Of a stretch of DNA of 64,000 nt, positions 46,237 through 58,064 are shown one piece after another. Under the pieces are notes generated by a model, which ran no database searches, had not been told where the DNA came from, and worked only from the letters and a program-made list of their open reading frames with translations. Positions within the stretch are counted from its first letter, which is position 1. The number at the start of each line of letters is the position of its first letter. Made by a program: the position numbers and the translations under genes. The DNA is from Mya arenaria (lineage: Eukaryota > Mollusca > Bivalvia > Myida > Myidae), in contig NC_069126.1 in assembly GCF_026914265.1 (NCBI RefSeq), positions 27,020,634 through 27,084,633 of the forward strand, in the 5' to 3' direction.

Positions 46237-47972
46237 TTTTATTGCATTATTATGTTTTATTCATTTGACTTTCATGATCAAAACAAACGAAAAGGCATAT
46301 GAATTTTTACATCAACATATACTGTGCCCCTTTAAATGACATGAATTATTTTTAATAACAATTTTTGCCCTATTTGTATTCATAAAGACAATTTAACAGA
46401 AGAAAAAAACAACAATAAGAAAAGAAACATTCAAATACTTTTTCTACATGAAACATACTTTTTTTTACAATATTCAATTCACGCCACAGAAAATCTCCAT
46501 AGATATTTTCCTGATGAAGTCAAGATTTTTAAAGCTTTAAGATGAAGAGCACCTTTCCATTTTAAGTCATAAATCCATCGAAAGGCACAGAAATAATGCT
46601 TGAAAAAATATGCTGATAAAAAAATGGATGACAATTAAATTCTTTAATTTCGATGTATTTTTAAGATGCGAAATTTAAGTCACTTCTTGCGTAGAATTGA
46701 CAAAAACATATTCAGTCATTAAATGTAAACTAAGTCATACTAATTGCTGAATTTTATAGTAAATTTAGCACTATTTCTGCAAAGAAGTTATATTGCACAA
46801 TATCAGTAACACTGTGTATCACTATCTACTTGCTGGATTTCAGAGGTTCAAAATTCAAAAAAAGATTCTTTTAGCTAAAAAATTTGTAACATCGTAATAC
46901 AATGTTAACATACCTTTTTCATGTACACAAAGACCAATGTCTTAATCAATTTTCTTTTATTTCAAAGAAATAACAATTGAAAACTTATAATTATTCATAG
47001 TTGATAAATCAAAGTTTACATAGAAGAGTGCTTCGATAAAAGTAAATCTTTTGTTCTTTTTTTTTTTTAAATGATTTTTTTTATTTTTTTATAAATGTTA
47101 TCCATATAAGTGTTCTCAATAGCAAATGAAAATGACCATCAACCAAACATGATATTTTTCATTTATGCAAAGCTGCAGCCTATTGAATAAAACATGTCCA
47201 CAGATTATAATTCATTTGGAACAGCTTTCCTATTTTCCATTGAAATACAACCTTGGAAGTAGAAGTTGTTTGAAAAATTTAAAACAATAGTGTTAATCAA
47301 TCGTAGGGTTTAAATGTGTATTTTGTATTACTAAGTTTAAAATGATTGATAGTGAAGTGAATTATTGCATAAACAATTGAGATTTCAACCGGTATGAGTA
47401 CAGTCATTAAGTTTAACTGCTTAATTGAAATTATTCAATTACTACACGATCTGCTTGTACTATAGTTAAATGTAAAGATTTCTGACATTGTAAACCATCC
47501 ATATACTTCAGAGGTTGTTTTCGATGGAAAATGGCCAAGGCGTTTTGAATGCTTATCATATTGCTAGTTAACCCATTGAAATAATTCGATTGGTTAGTAA
47601 TCATTGGATAAATATTGACCAATCACTTAAAATTTTGAATAACATTGATCAAACCAAAAACAGTTAAGTTTTTTTTACAATGGACTACTTAGTACTTCTT
47701 AAAACTGGTTTCTTGCCCTGTTTAAATATTGTTTATCATTTATTTACTACAGGTATTCATTCCTCATTTAAAAGATTTCATACATTTAGCAATCATCGTA
47801 AAAACCAGCTCACATCATGTATTATGCCGATGTGAAAAGCACTAGACCAAGTGTGTGCCAAAAAGCCCTGTTACAAAACTTTTAGAGAAAAAGAGTAATA
47901 CTAAGAATTTGAAAAAATATAATTTCGTTTTGTACACTTTTACTCAGCCTCTATTGTATTTCTTATTCATCT
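46237..47972. other. AT-rich stretch, possible JAZF1 3' UTR
   Basis: No gene. It lies directly 3' of the JAZF1 stop codon. 47510-47570 holds a decayed arm of the long-TIR MITE found intact at 27528-27887. Confidence 0.4.
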
Positions 47973-50900
47973 TCACTCGGCCTTCATTTCAGACTTCATC
48001 ATTTCTGCCTGAGGACAGCCAATCAACTGTAGTGTTGCTCCAGTGCTAGCTAGAGTGATCTGCCCTTGTTTTGTTGTTGTCACGGTAACAGGAACCAGAG
48101 AGAGGCTGGTCTGAGTCACTGAGGCGCTTGATAGGCCAGATTGTGTACCAGATGACGAGACTGAAAATATCGCGTTGGTCATTCCCTGGTTTGCTGTGGA
48201 AACCTGTAATAAATGATGTCACATTTTGAATGCTATGGTATTATGAACATTTATTTTATGCTTAACGGTGGTTTATAGAATGTTATTAGTGAAATGTCAG
48301 TGATTCATTCTGAAGGCTTCTCGAACAATCTTAGGTCCTTTTTAACAGGTTCAAGCTAAGCACTCTATTTTTATTTATTGCTTAATGTGTGTAATATTCT
48401 CTTTTTTGAAGAGCATGTAAAATTCTCTTTGTCTGTTTTTCCTTTGTAAAAATTTAATGTTTTGTAAGTAGATTTATTAAAAGAGCAGTGGAGGCCATGG
48501 AAGCAGACTACATTCCTTGATTATACATTTTGAGCATGTCTTTGTAGTCCAGTGATGGGCAATCAAATTGAGCTGTCATGTAGCTTTACCACTAACAATG
48601 CTTTAAGTTTTAAAACTAACCTGCTGCAGGGAAAGTGTGGTCGAGGCTGTAGAAGGTTGAACAGACATTTTGAGCAGGTCTGTAGTCGAGTGATGGACAA
48701 TCATGTGGGCACGTAGCTTCTGAGCTGTCCTGTAACTCTTGCCGCATTTACACTTGAATGCTTTCTTTATTCTGCAGAAAAGACTGAAAAAAGAAAAACC
48801 ATGCCAGGGGCTCATTGAAAAGATATTTTGGTTGATTTGAAGTGCCAATTCAAATAACTTAAGTGTAGTTAATATACTTAAACTTTGTTATTTTGCTATA
48901 TATTTGAGTGTATTAGACTATAACCAGTATTAACTAGACGCCAAGTGGTGGCTTGTCAACCCTCGACACAGACAAAATGCTCTTCCATGGAATTGCAACA
49001 CAGAATTATTGAATAACAAGGAGTTGCACAATACATGGAACTTACACACTCCACTTTATCAAGGTGAACCCCTATGGCAAGTTTTTTTTTTTTAAATCCT
49101 ATAACGCATGGTGAAGATACAGCCCAGACAAAGTTAGGTTCAGAACAATTCCTATCAACAGTACTCATTTTGACATTTAAACTATTATATGGAACCTTGA
49201 ACATTGAGGTTTGTGCATGACACGCCACCTCATCATGGTGAAAGTTCATGGCAAGTATTTTTATAATCCTATATTGCATGGTCAAGATACAGCCTAGACA
49301 AGTATCATTGCAACATTTGTCTTCTTAAGCATGACCTTGACTTTAAAGGTAAAGAGCTGGGTCCTGTGCCCGACTTACCACCTCATCATGGTGAACCTTT
49401 ATGGCAAGTTTTTTGAAAATCCTAAAATGCAGAGTCAAGAAAAAGCACGCCAAAAGTTCAGTGCAGACAGACATACTCACACACATAAACAGGTACGCCA
49501 TTGTGATAGTTATGTCTCAAGCTGACAACAACAACACCAAGACCTAAGCTGACAACAACATCACCAAGGCCGAAGCTGACAACAACAAGGCCATCACAAT
49601 AAACTGTTTTAGATAAACTTCAAACTTTTCTTTTTTGGAAAATGGACGAGCATGTCAACCTTCTACTCCGCATACCTTGGATCTTTCCTGTGACCGTGTC
49701 TGGCATGGTACTTCATGCCATTGACGTTCTTGTAACGTTTCTTACAGTTTGGGACGGGACAGGCAAATGGCTTGTCCACATCACCATCTTTCAGATTCTG
49801 CATCATCCTGCATAGATAAAATATATAAAAATAACTTTTTATTCTACCTTATATTAAACAACAAGATCATTTAAACCAAAAATAATGACTTAGATGTCTC
49901 GAGTGGTATAAAAAGGGTTGTCTATGGGTTTAGCAAGCTCGAAAAAAGGGCAACTGCTGCAGAGGAACTTAAATATTATGAATATGACAGAAAATGTTAG
50001 GAATTGTGTTTAATTGAAATAGTATTAGGTTTCAACTGCCAAATGTGTTAATTTGTACGCATTTATTAACTTTCTAAAAGATTTCATCAAACAAGGAATA
50101 TTTGATTATCTTAAGCATTTTATTCTATGAAGGCAGAAGTGTGCACATGCTGACCTCCATGAGGGCAGAAGGGTACTACCAAAAAGGACATGGTGCAGCA
50201 CTCTTCCATTACTCTTTAGCTCAAATCCTGAGTTTTTTCCCCTGTTTTAGAGGAATGGAAATGGTGGGGCCCACCCAAAGTATTTTTTGGTAATTTCAGA
50301 ATGAGAGATTTGAAATTGTCTCAATCCCCATGTGTGTCCCCTACCTGGGGCAGGCTTTCAAGTGATCAATTACAAAAATGTGGGAGTAACAGTAGGATTT
50401 TTATAAAGTAGGGTAAAATAGGGATATTAAGAGAAAAAAGTAGGGAAGAAAGGGCTCTTGACTTACAAAAAAATGTATGCTAGTAAATAAATAATAAACC
50501 TATCCATCAATTATGATGTACATGTTGTTATCTTTGCTTGGAAAATAGTGCTTCAAGAGCGATTCAGACACAGGATGAGATAAAACTGAAATGTGTGTCT
50601 CTGACGTGTCAATCTGCACCACTCATTCTCATCATAGAACCCCTCTTGCAGCACCAGAGACCTACTGCATCAAACTTATCCTACAAAATACTAGAAATGG
50701 CTTCGTATTAAAATCAAGATCCAGATTATTTCCATCAATGCATTTAGTTAAAACTTTTCATTCTCAAACTATTTTAAAATAGGGATTAACAGGGGTTTTT
50801 TCCAAGAAAAGTAGGCGCCTACCAAAAAAGTAGCGGAAAGTAGGAAAACAACGGCCCGCTTGAAAGCCTGCTGGGGTTAAACATTGATAGATGCAATACT

Positions 50901-53900
50901 TCCTTATGCATTTTCAGAAGATTAAGAAATATTGCAAAGGAGTGAGTAAAGTATTGTTACATGACACACAAACTGAAAGGAAAATGGTTCAGCTTTTTAA
51001 AGAGACTGTACACCAGATTGGCACAAAAAAATAGTTTTCTGTAACAAATCTCAGGACAATTATCTAAAAAAAAATGTTTTACTGTTTGATATCATAATTG
51101 TAAAAAAATATACCAGAATCAAAAAAACAAATCGAGTCGGAGACCGGGTTCGAACCGGGGTCACCAAAATTGCAGTCCAGTGTTGTATCCACTGTGCTAC
51201 GAAGGCTAACCCTTAACGGTTGGGATATTTGAGCTAATATACCTAGCTTGGTTATATCACGTGATAACATCTACTAGCCAATCAGGCATAATGAATGAAT
51301 TCTACTAGGCAGACATACCTAGTAATCTTTTTTTATGGAACAATACGAAAAAAATGCGAAAAATCAATAAATTGTAAACTATGTGGTACTTTAGTTAGTA
51401 AGTTTCAATGCATTGTACACATCGATACCAAGTTGATGTCAGTTTTTGACATTTTTCTTTTGTTTGGCTATTTCATCATATGGAGTACAGCCCCTTTAAG
51501 GAAAATGATTCAGCATCTAAATTCTTACAGCTATGTCTAGCTCTCAGATCATAAATCATTTATTCAGCTTATGAAAGGAACGACAAAAATCTCATATTTA
51601 AAATATATGAAATGAAATATATAGGATTTCATTCTCAAGGCACTGCACTCGAAAGGCATCATTTCACTACATGGAAAGACACAAATGATGTGGGGGTTTT
51701 CAGATAATTAAGCTTTCTCAGTATTACACATATATTTTGTTCTAGATAAACATTCAGTCTATCATAAGTCTTTATCTTTTTCATTATTTGTCTAATGAAT
51801 TTAAACTAAGAAATAAATATCATATTTTTTGGTAATTTTTTTGGGGAAAACATAACACAAGTTAAAAATTTCACTCATGAAAATGCAAATTTGAAAGAGT
51901 TTGCTTTCACTGTTTTTTTGTAATTTAATCACATGTTCTCTTTCTAAATATGCCAGAGAAAAAAGAGAATATCGAATAAACAATTTCAGACAAATATGCT
52001 GCTTTTTTCTGATAAGGCCAAAAAAATAAAAGGTTTGGTTAGGGTTAATAATAATATCCTTTTCAAAAATAGGTAGGGTAGGTAGGTTTTTTTATTTTCT
52101 ATTTTTTATTAGGTTTTATGCAAGAACATTATTGTCATCATTGGAGAATGGCGTTAAACTACATATTTAAAAACACATATATTTTTTTAATAATTGACAA
52201 TAAAAACTGTAACGTCAGGGCCTTTTTCGTAGGTAGGGGCAGGTAAACCGAACCAATTGCTTGTTTTTTTAGGCCTAATGGCTTTCAAAGTATGACACAT
52301 TATACATTGCTCTAGGTAAAACTTGAATCTATCAATTCACATTTGTATGGATCTTTATCATTATTTGCGTATAGAATGTTTAAACAGAAATGAATATATA
52401 TCTTTATTAAAAAAAATATGGAGAAATCAAGCAACACAAATTAACAATTATTTTTGTTGCTCAAGGAAATGAAAATTGGAAAGATTTTGCTAAAGTCACT
52501 GTTTTGGAAATTTAATCACATGTATTCTTTCTTAATATGCCAGAAAAAGTATCAATACAGTTTCAGATAAAGAGAAAAACAAATTGTCATTTCTGAGACC
52601 TTGTGACCTTGATCACAGCTTCATTTCCATCAGCAGAAAAGGCTTGATATGTCTCCAAAGAAACCCATATATATGAAAAGGCTTAATCAATAAACCACAA
52701 ATTATCACAACCATAGATGGAATTGTCAGGTTCTCTAAGCTGTGAAACAGTTAATTACATGTACATGTATACTATTGGCTTTCTACAAGAAATAGACATT
52801 GATATGACATCCTTTTACGCTGTGTATCTGGTATTATAATATACAGTACACAAGGAAGCCAAATGCGATAAATCATTTATGACATGAAATGGTTACTGTA
52901 AGATACAGTAGCTATTACTGAGAGAATGTGCGCCCCGTCACAAACAGACGTTAGTTTTCCTTATATTACTAACTTATGTCAATTGCCTAAAAATATTATA
53001 CGGTATTCATATCTAAAGAAAAGATTTAGTGCTATCAATATAAAAGTGTGCATATTACATAAAAATAATGACAATAAAGAACTTTATATATGATTAAGTT
53101 AGGCCTAAAACAATAAAAAGATTTGGTTAGGGTTACCCTAATCTACCGACGAAATAGGCGCCAACCCTACCCTTTGTATGTATGTATGTATTTCTTTAGA
53201 CCTTGCGATCAAGGATAACCCGTGAAAGTGCAAGCACTTATTTCCAACGGGGTCCTTTGTTTTTGCTGAAGGGACAGCACGCTGAAGAGACAGTGGTGGG
53301 ATACAAGGAAGTCCGGGTGCGAGACCCTAGCTCTTTTTCGAAGAGACCCCTTGGTTCTTTTACGTGCTCGGTGTAAAGCACCGATACACGGGGTACAACT
53401 TTCCTGGGTTAAACCAGTACTGAGTACACCACTTTTCCAAGCACTACCCTTTAAATGCCAAGCGCCAGGCAAGGGAGCTACTTGTACCAACTTTTAACGT
53501 CTTTTGGTATGACGCGGCCAGGGATCGAACCCACGACCTCCCGCTCCGTAGGCGGACGCTTATCCACTAGGCCACGGAGACGGCAGTTTGAAAAAAAAAA
53601 AAAAAAAAAAAATTGAATGCTTTAAACAGAAGATAAGTTAAACACCATTTTCCAATGATGAAAGTGACATTCTTATATAAAGCCCAATAAAAAATAAATA
53701 AATAAAAAAAAGCCTTCCTACCCTACTTATTTTTGAAAAGGATGTAATCCTAACCAAACCTATATTTTTAGGCCTTATGATATATACCGTATGTGACCAG
53801 TGAGTTACTTGACTTAGTAAATGACTTAAGTTATGTAAAACCATAATGCTATAAGATGTTTTATGAATACAGCTCCAGGATTTATACTGTTAAACCTGGA

Positions 53901-56900
53901 ATCAGAATTGAGAGCTATTGTACTGTTGTTGTTTTTAACTGAACATTTTTTTTTCCTAATTGAAGGGAATGGTGGTGGGGCCCTTTGATATGGGAAAAAT
54001 GATGTTGTTTTGGCAAAAAAGGAAAATTTCTAACATGATTCATACAATTTTCAACTTGTTTTCAAGCCTTTTAAGAAAAAAACCTATTGACATATTCATG
54101 ACCATATTGCTTAATTTGCTAAATGTGTTAAGGTTAATGCTCCTCTGAAAAAAGAATACATACTTTTTGAGGCTTTTTTTTTTTAAGGAGAATTTTTACC
54201 TGGCTAAAGGAAAAATATCAATAACACCTTTTCACGAGCGTAATTGGTCTGAATTTCAGCCCCAAAAAGGGCCGAAAAAAACAACACTGTACCCTGTAAA
54301 TTTATGGCTTCAGAAACAATTTGAACAAGCCCCAATTTATCCAACAATATTGAGTCTCTTATATCTGGATAAAGCTGATAAGCCCGCTATTTAATTTCCG
54401 TACAGATTGTGTAATTTCCTCCTTTACAATAAATTTGAGACTCAAAGGAAATTATTTTAAAGATAATCAATGATAAAATCTGTTTTTCTTTATAAAATCA
54501 AGTTTAAACAATTAATTTAGCTACATGGAATATGATATTTATACCAGTTAAAACATTTCACGACATTTGAGCCGGGGACAAATCCCCGTAACCTGCTTTG
54601 TGTCTTAATCCTTCACTTTCGTGTGTTCAGTCTTCATGAAACATCAAAAGTCATTTTCCTTAATATACAAGTTAAACAATTATCTAACTCATCATATGAT
54701 ATAATATCTTAAAAACATCTCAAATACTTTTACATTTTGCATTAAATTTTTTTTACCCCATTTATCTGGGTATATTGGCGGGGTCATTTGATAGGGGAAA
54801 AATAGCATGCGTTGATTTATCAAAAAGGGGAAAATTATTCACACAATTCATAATATGTTCAACTTGTTACCAAACCATCTATTCAACAAACCTATTAACA
54901 TATGCATGGCTGGCATTATATTGATGATACATTTGCTAAGTATTTAGAGGTCAAATTGCTCCTCTAAAAAGAAAAACAAGGGTTTTTTTGTACCTGGGTA
55001 TGGTAATTAATATTTCTTTAGAAGTGGAATAGGGCCGAATTTCGGCTTCAAAAATGGCTGAAAAAACCCCACTGTAAATGTATGTATTATACATACTTTA
55101 TGTTAAAAACACTTTTACATTTTCTTTAAATTTGACCAGGAAAAGTTTAGGAAACCAACGTTAAGATATGACTTAAGATGTTTTATTGATACTGGACCTG
55201 AACTTCTTTATCTTTGATACATGTATGCCTATCCTCTTGCAGGCATTGAGTTTAAAATTGATGATTAAATACAGCTTTTATAACCATACAGAATAACACA
55301 TTTTGCACTTAAACTATTAAGGAAACGAAACATTTCACACAACATTCACAGTTATGCATAAAATTAATTTCTCTGAACAACAAATGATTTTAAGTCATGG
55401 GGTAGTGTAGACACACTCAATAACATTCCATAGTTTCCATTCAAGGTGATTAAGAGGAAAATAATTTAAGAAATAGGTGATCTGGCAATATTATTTAGTG
55501 AAGGGTATGCAAGTTGTCAGAGTTATAAGAATTCAACAGAGAAAGTGAAACACTCTGATTAGGTTTGTACCTACAAGGAAATATTGACTCTTCCACACAA
55601 AATAACTGTTTTTGTCAGAATCCAATTACTTTTCCAAACAGTTTTCAATTACTTCTTCTTGAAAGAGAACTTGGGAATTGGGGAACTTTCCTTTGGGAAA
55701 AAATGTTTTGGCATATGGAGCTGAAATGCATACAAACTCTTCATTTTTAGCAGTTGAAAACCTAATACTAATTTAAGTAATAACAATTCCTTGCTTTTTC
55801 TGTCATATTCATAATGTTCAAGTTCTTCACAGAACGAAACAATGCGTCCTTTTTCCTGCAGCACACTGTTCTTTTTTAAACCTGGCTAAAACCATTAGAC
55901 AAGGTTGTTTGGAAAGGTTATCAGTGAATCTATTGAATTATGCAGCATTCATTTTCCAAGAAATTTTACTTTAAATGTAACCATGTTATGGCCACTGTTC
56001 TATTGAAAAAGTTGATCTATAAGTCTTTGTCCAAGATGTATCTTATAAATGAGCAAAGCCCTAATGTAAAACTCTGTAAGTAATAGTTTTGGGTTAGTAG
56101 GGGATTTTTCCAATGATAGTTGAATTCTATTTCATAAGAATATAAAAAAATTGGCTATCACTTGAATATCTGAAGTTTAAAGATTGGTGGTGTTAACTAG
56201 AATGTCTACATACCCCAGGATGAGTTCTGTGGTAAATTCCTCCTGTGTCGTATAGGAGTCATCGCTGTCCTCATCTTCACTGCACAAATCTTCATCATCT
56301 CCAAACTCACTGCCTGAAAATAAAAAACAGAATAATGTATTGTCCCCAGCATTTTTTTTTAAATTTTATACATCAGGCATGAGGGGCAGGAGTCTTCAAA
56401 ATAAAATTTTTAAAGCATTTTCCTTACAATTCCAAAATAACCTTTAGCAATTAATCTATCTCATTCCCTAAACTGTTAAGCGGTTCTCACCACAATATGA
56501 GGTTCAGGTCTTTTCTTATGAGTCACTGATAAAACTACCCTTTAAGTTACTTATTTCTTATATGTTGCATTAATAAAACAAATGCAATGTTCTTACTCTT
56601 AATCCCGAAGTTTTTTCAGGTGATCCTTAGTTTCTTCCTTGATGCTTTCTTACTTCAGTAAATATTTTTATATAATATTTGGTGCCAAAGACTGGAATTC
56701 TTTACTAAAATGTTAAAGAACAATATACTAAACTTTAATGCTTAGCTATATGTACATGTAAAAAAGTTACCAGTTGGCGTAGAGCTTCTGAGAAGTGTTG
56801 ATGGTGAAGGAACTCTTTGTTTTGATGACTTCTTTTTTGCCTCAAGAACTTCTTTCTTTATCTGAACACTTCCCTTCGTAAAATGCCTATCAGTGAACAA

Positions 56901-58064
56901 AGATATACTGTGTTAATTTGAAAATGAGTACAATGTCAATGTTAACAGATTTTTCTTCGCATATCTTAACATATATGATAGATGGATACAATTTTGATAT
57001 GTTTGTAGTTATTTAATAATTTGTCAAAATATTTTAACATACTATTTTTTGGAAGATTTATAATTATATTATAGTTATATCTGCTCTAGGGCCAATTACA
57101 AATTGAATCCCAAGTTCTTCCGGATATAATGCATTGCTCATGTAAGGTTTTAGCCAGGATTAAAGAAGGACATGGTATTGCAGAAAAGTGATAGGGTGCT
57201 AAGAGTAAAAACGGCACACTAAATCGTTTAATCAATTAATGAAGAACTTGAATATAATGAATTTTGTAGGAAGTGTTAGAAATTGTGTTTATTGAAGTAA
57301 TAGATTTCAACTGCCAGATATGTTAAGTGTGTATGAATTAATAATCTTATTATAAATTATAAACAAGACAAAAGATATATTAGACAGTATTGAGCATTTA
57401 ATTCTGTGAAGGCAGAAGGGTTCCCATGCTGGTCTTCATGAGGGCAGGAGGGTACTACTGAAAAAGCGTACAAGGACACGGTGCAGCATCCATATCCCTT
57501 TGGCTAAAACCCTAGTTTTCATGTTAAACACTTGGAATATATAATGTGTATAAATAAGGTAGAAACTGCCTGATACTTACTTCAAAATGTAACTCAGTGC
57601 TAATGATGAAGGCTGTTGAACTTCTTGTTTTTCAAGATTTTTGGGATCAACATCTGTAAATTTACTTATCTGTCATTGTCAGGTCACATATCAAAACTTT
57701 GAAAATGTAACATCATTACACATTTACAAAAACAACACTTATTTTCAATATAACCAACACATCTATATTGTTTGCTTAAAAAAGAGTTTGGAATAAAAAG
57801 TTATTTCTACTTTCGATTTGCAGTTTTTGATATTCATCCCCAGGGCCAGCACAGCTGATCAACCGGAAGTGCGCAAATTCCCCGCAATTAAAATGTAAAC
57901 AATTCAATTTTAACCCACAATCAAAAGATTTCTAATAAGATAACCCATTCCAACCAATACATACCTATGTGTGAGTTCTCAATATGATGTATAAGATCGG
58001 CTAAAGTTGGAAAAGCACGGCCACAACCCTGAAATTTACAGTTGTTGAGAAGAAACACCGCCAT
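47973..58064 (-). CDS. JAZF1: Juxtaposed with another zinc finger protein 1
   Basis: JAZF1 is a nuclear zinc-finger cofactor, known in vertebrates as a partner of the orphan receptor NR2C2 and a subunit of the NuA4/TIP60 acetyltransferase complex. Seven coding exons on the - strand, in order 57965-58064, 57581-57653, 56771-56886, 56214-56313, 49676-49807, 48621-48771, 47973-48203. All have GT/AG borders and matching phases; 903 nt, 300 residues. Finger 1 uses C9, C14, H27, H32 (PTLADLIHHIE). RSSTPTGSEF leads into an acidic stretch (DDEDLCSEDEDSDD). Finger 2 uses C146, C151, H164, H169 (KPFACPVPNCKKRYKNVNG). Finger 3 uses C181, C183, H196 and H200/201 (FKCKCGKSYRTAQ). Human JAZF1 has 243 residues and ends soon after finger 3; here about 100 residues rich in Ser, Thr and Gln follow. 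The start ATG is fixed by alignment. Confidence 0.96.
48930..49600. repeat. Degenerate tandem repeats in JAZF1 intron 5
   Basis: Three diverged units of about 155-165 bp around 49055, 49230 and 49383 share GGTGAAcxxxTATGGCAAG, AATCCTA and GGTxAAGATACAGCC-type blocks. Next to them, at about 49519-49595, are three short units of about 30 bp based on GCTGACAACAACA. Non-coding. Confidence 0.7.
49905..50260 (+). repeat. Dispersed intronic repeat, copy 1
   Basis: It shares a run of blocks (GAATATGACAGAAAATG, GTATTAGGTTTCAACTGCC, TGAAGGCAGAAG, CATGAGGGCAGAAGGGTACT, ACATGGTGCAGCA) with 57135-57515 on the same strand and, in part, with 55620-55900 on the opposite strand. All three lie in JAZF1 introns. 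Confidence 0.7.
50351..50870. mobile_element. hAT-like non-autonomous element
   Basis: Terminal inverted repeat CAGGCTTTCAAG / CTTGAAAGCCTG with the 6-bp direct repeat CTGGGG on both sides (50345-50350, 50871-50876). It is 520 bp, non-coding, with GTAGG-rich inner arms. CAGG ends suggest hAT; the flanking repeat is shorter than the usual 8 bp. Confidence 0.65.
50997..51499. mobile_element. TTAA-flanked MITE with a tRNA-like core
   Basis: Inverted ends TTAAAGAGACTGTACACCA and TGGAGTACAGCCCCTTTAA, each with TTAA at the border. About 130 bp in from the left end is a tRNA-like segment on the - strand (about 51135-51215): TAGCACAGTGG as A box and GGTTCGAACCC as B box, with a CCGGGTTCGAACCGG stem. 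Confidence 0.75.
51590..52600. repeat. Local tandem duplication in JAZF1 intron 4, split by MITE C
   Basis: 51700-52010 and 52300-52580 are diverged direct copies (shared CTTTATCTTTTTCATTATTTG-like, GTTTTTTTGTAATTTAATCA-like and ATATGCCAGA blocks). MITE copy C (52016-52275) lies between them. Confidence 0.65.
52016..52275. mobile_element. PIF/Harbinger-like MITE, copy C
   Basis: GGCCAAAAAAATAAAAGG at one end, TTTTTTTAGGCC at the other, flanked by TAA on both sides (52013-52015, 52276-52278). Its orientation is opposite to copies A and D. 260 bp, non-coding. Confidence 0.88.
53102..53774. mobile_element. PIF/Harbinger-like MITE, copy D, with nested SINE
   Basis: GGCCTAAAACAATAAAAAG at the left, TATTTTTAGGCC at the right, TTA on both sides (53099-53101, 53775-53777). 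The MITE sequence is interrupted by a SINE at about 53176-53583; without it the element matches copy A closely (GTTTGAAAAAAA, ACACCATTTTCCAATGATGA). Confidence 0.88.
53176..53583 (-). mobile_element. tRNA-derived SINE inside MITE copy D
   Basis: On the - strand it starts with a tRNA-like head (CCGTGGCCTAGTGGATAAGC as A-box region, GGTTCGATCCC as B box), continues with a body containing CGGTGCTTTACACCGAGCAC and GTAAAAGAACC, and ends in an (ATAC)n tail (seen here as TATG repeats at 53177-53190). About 410 bp and well preserved. Confidence 0.88.
53965..55080. repeat. Two direct copies of a roughly 310-bp repeat in JAZF1 intron 4
   Basis: 53965-54285 and 54773-55075 share the order GGGGxCxxTTTGATA, TTTTCAACTTGTT (or ATGTTCAACTTGTT), ACCTATT(G/A)ACATAT, TGCTCCTCT, and a final GCCGAATTTC-like/GGGCCGAAAAAA block. 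They are about 500 bp apart and non-coding. 50240-50280 has a short related fragment. Confidence 0.65.
55620..55900 (-). repeat. Dispersed intronic repeat, copy 2
   Basis: Inverted relative of 49905-50260 and 57135-57515. On the - strand it has a 71-codon open frame (EELEHYEYDRKSKELLLLKL) that is interrupted in the other two copies. No protein family was recognised. Confidence 0.6.
57135..57515 (+). repeat. Dispersed intronic repeat, copy 3
   Basis: Relative of 49905-50260 in the same orientation (GAAGAACTTGAATATAATGA, TGAAGGCAGAAGGGTTCCC, CATGAGGGCAGGAGGGTACT). It lies in the JAZF1 intron 56887-57580. Confidence 0.7.

Noticed and set aside
51135-51215. A genuine tRNA gene on the - strand
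   Set aside because: The A and B boxes are good, but the acceptor arm does not pair well and the segment lies inside a TTAA-ended repeat, so a SINE-like origin is more likely.
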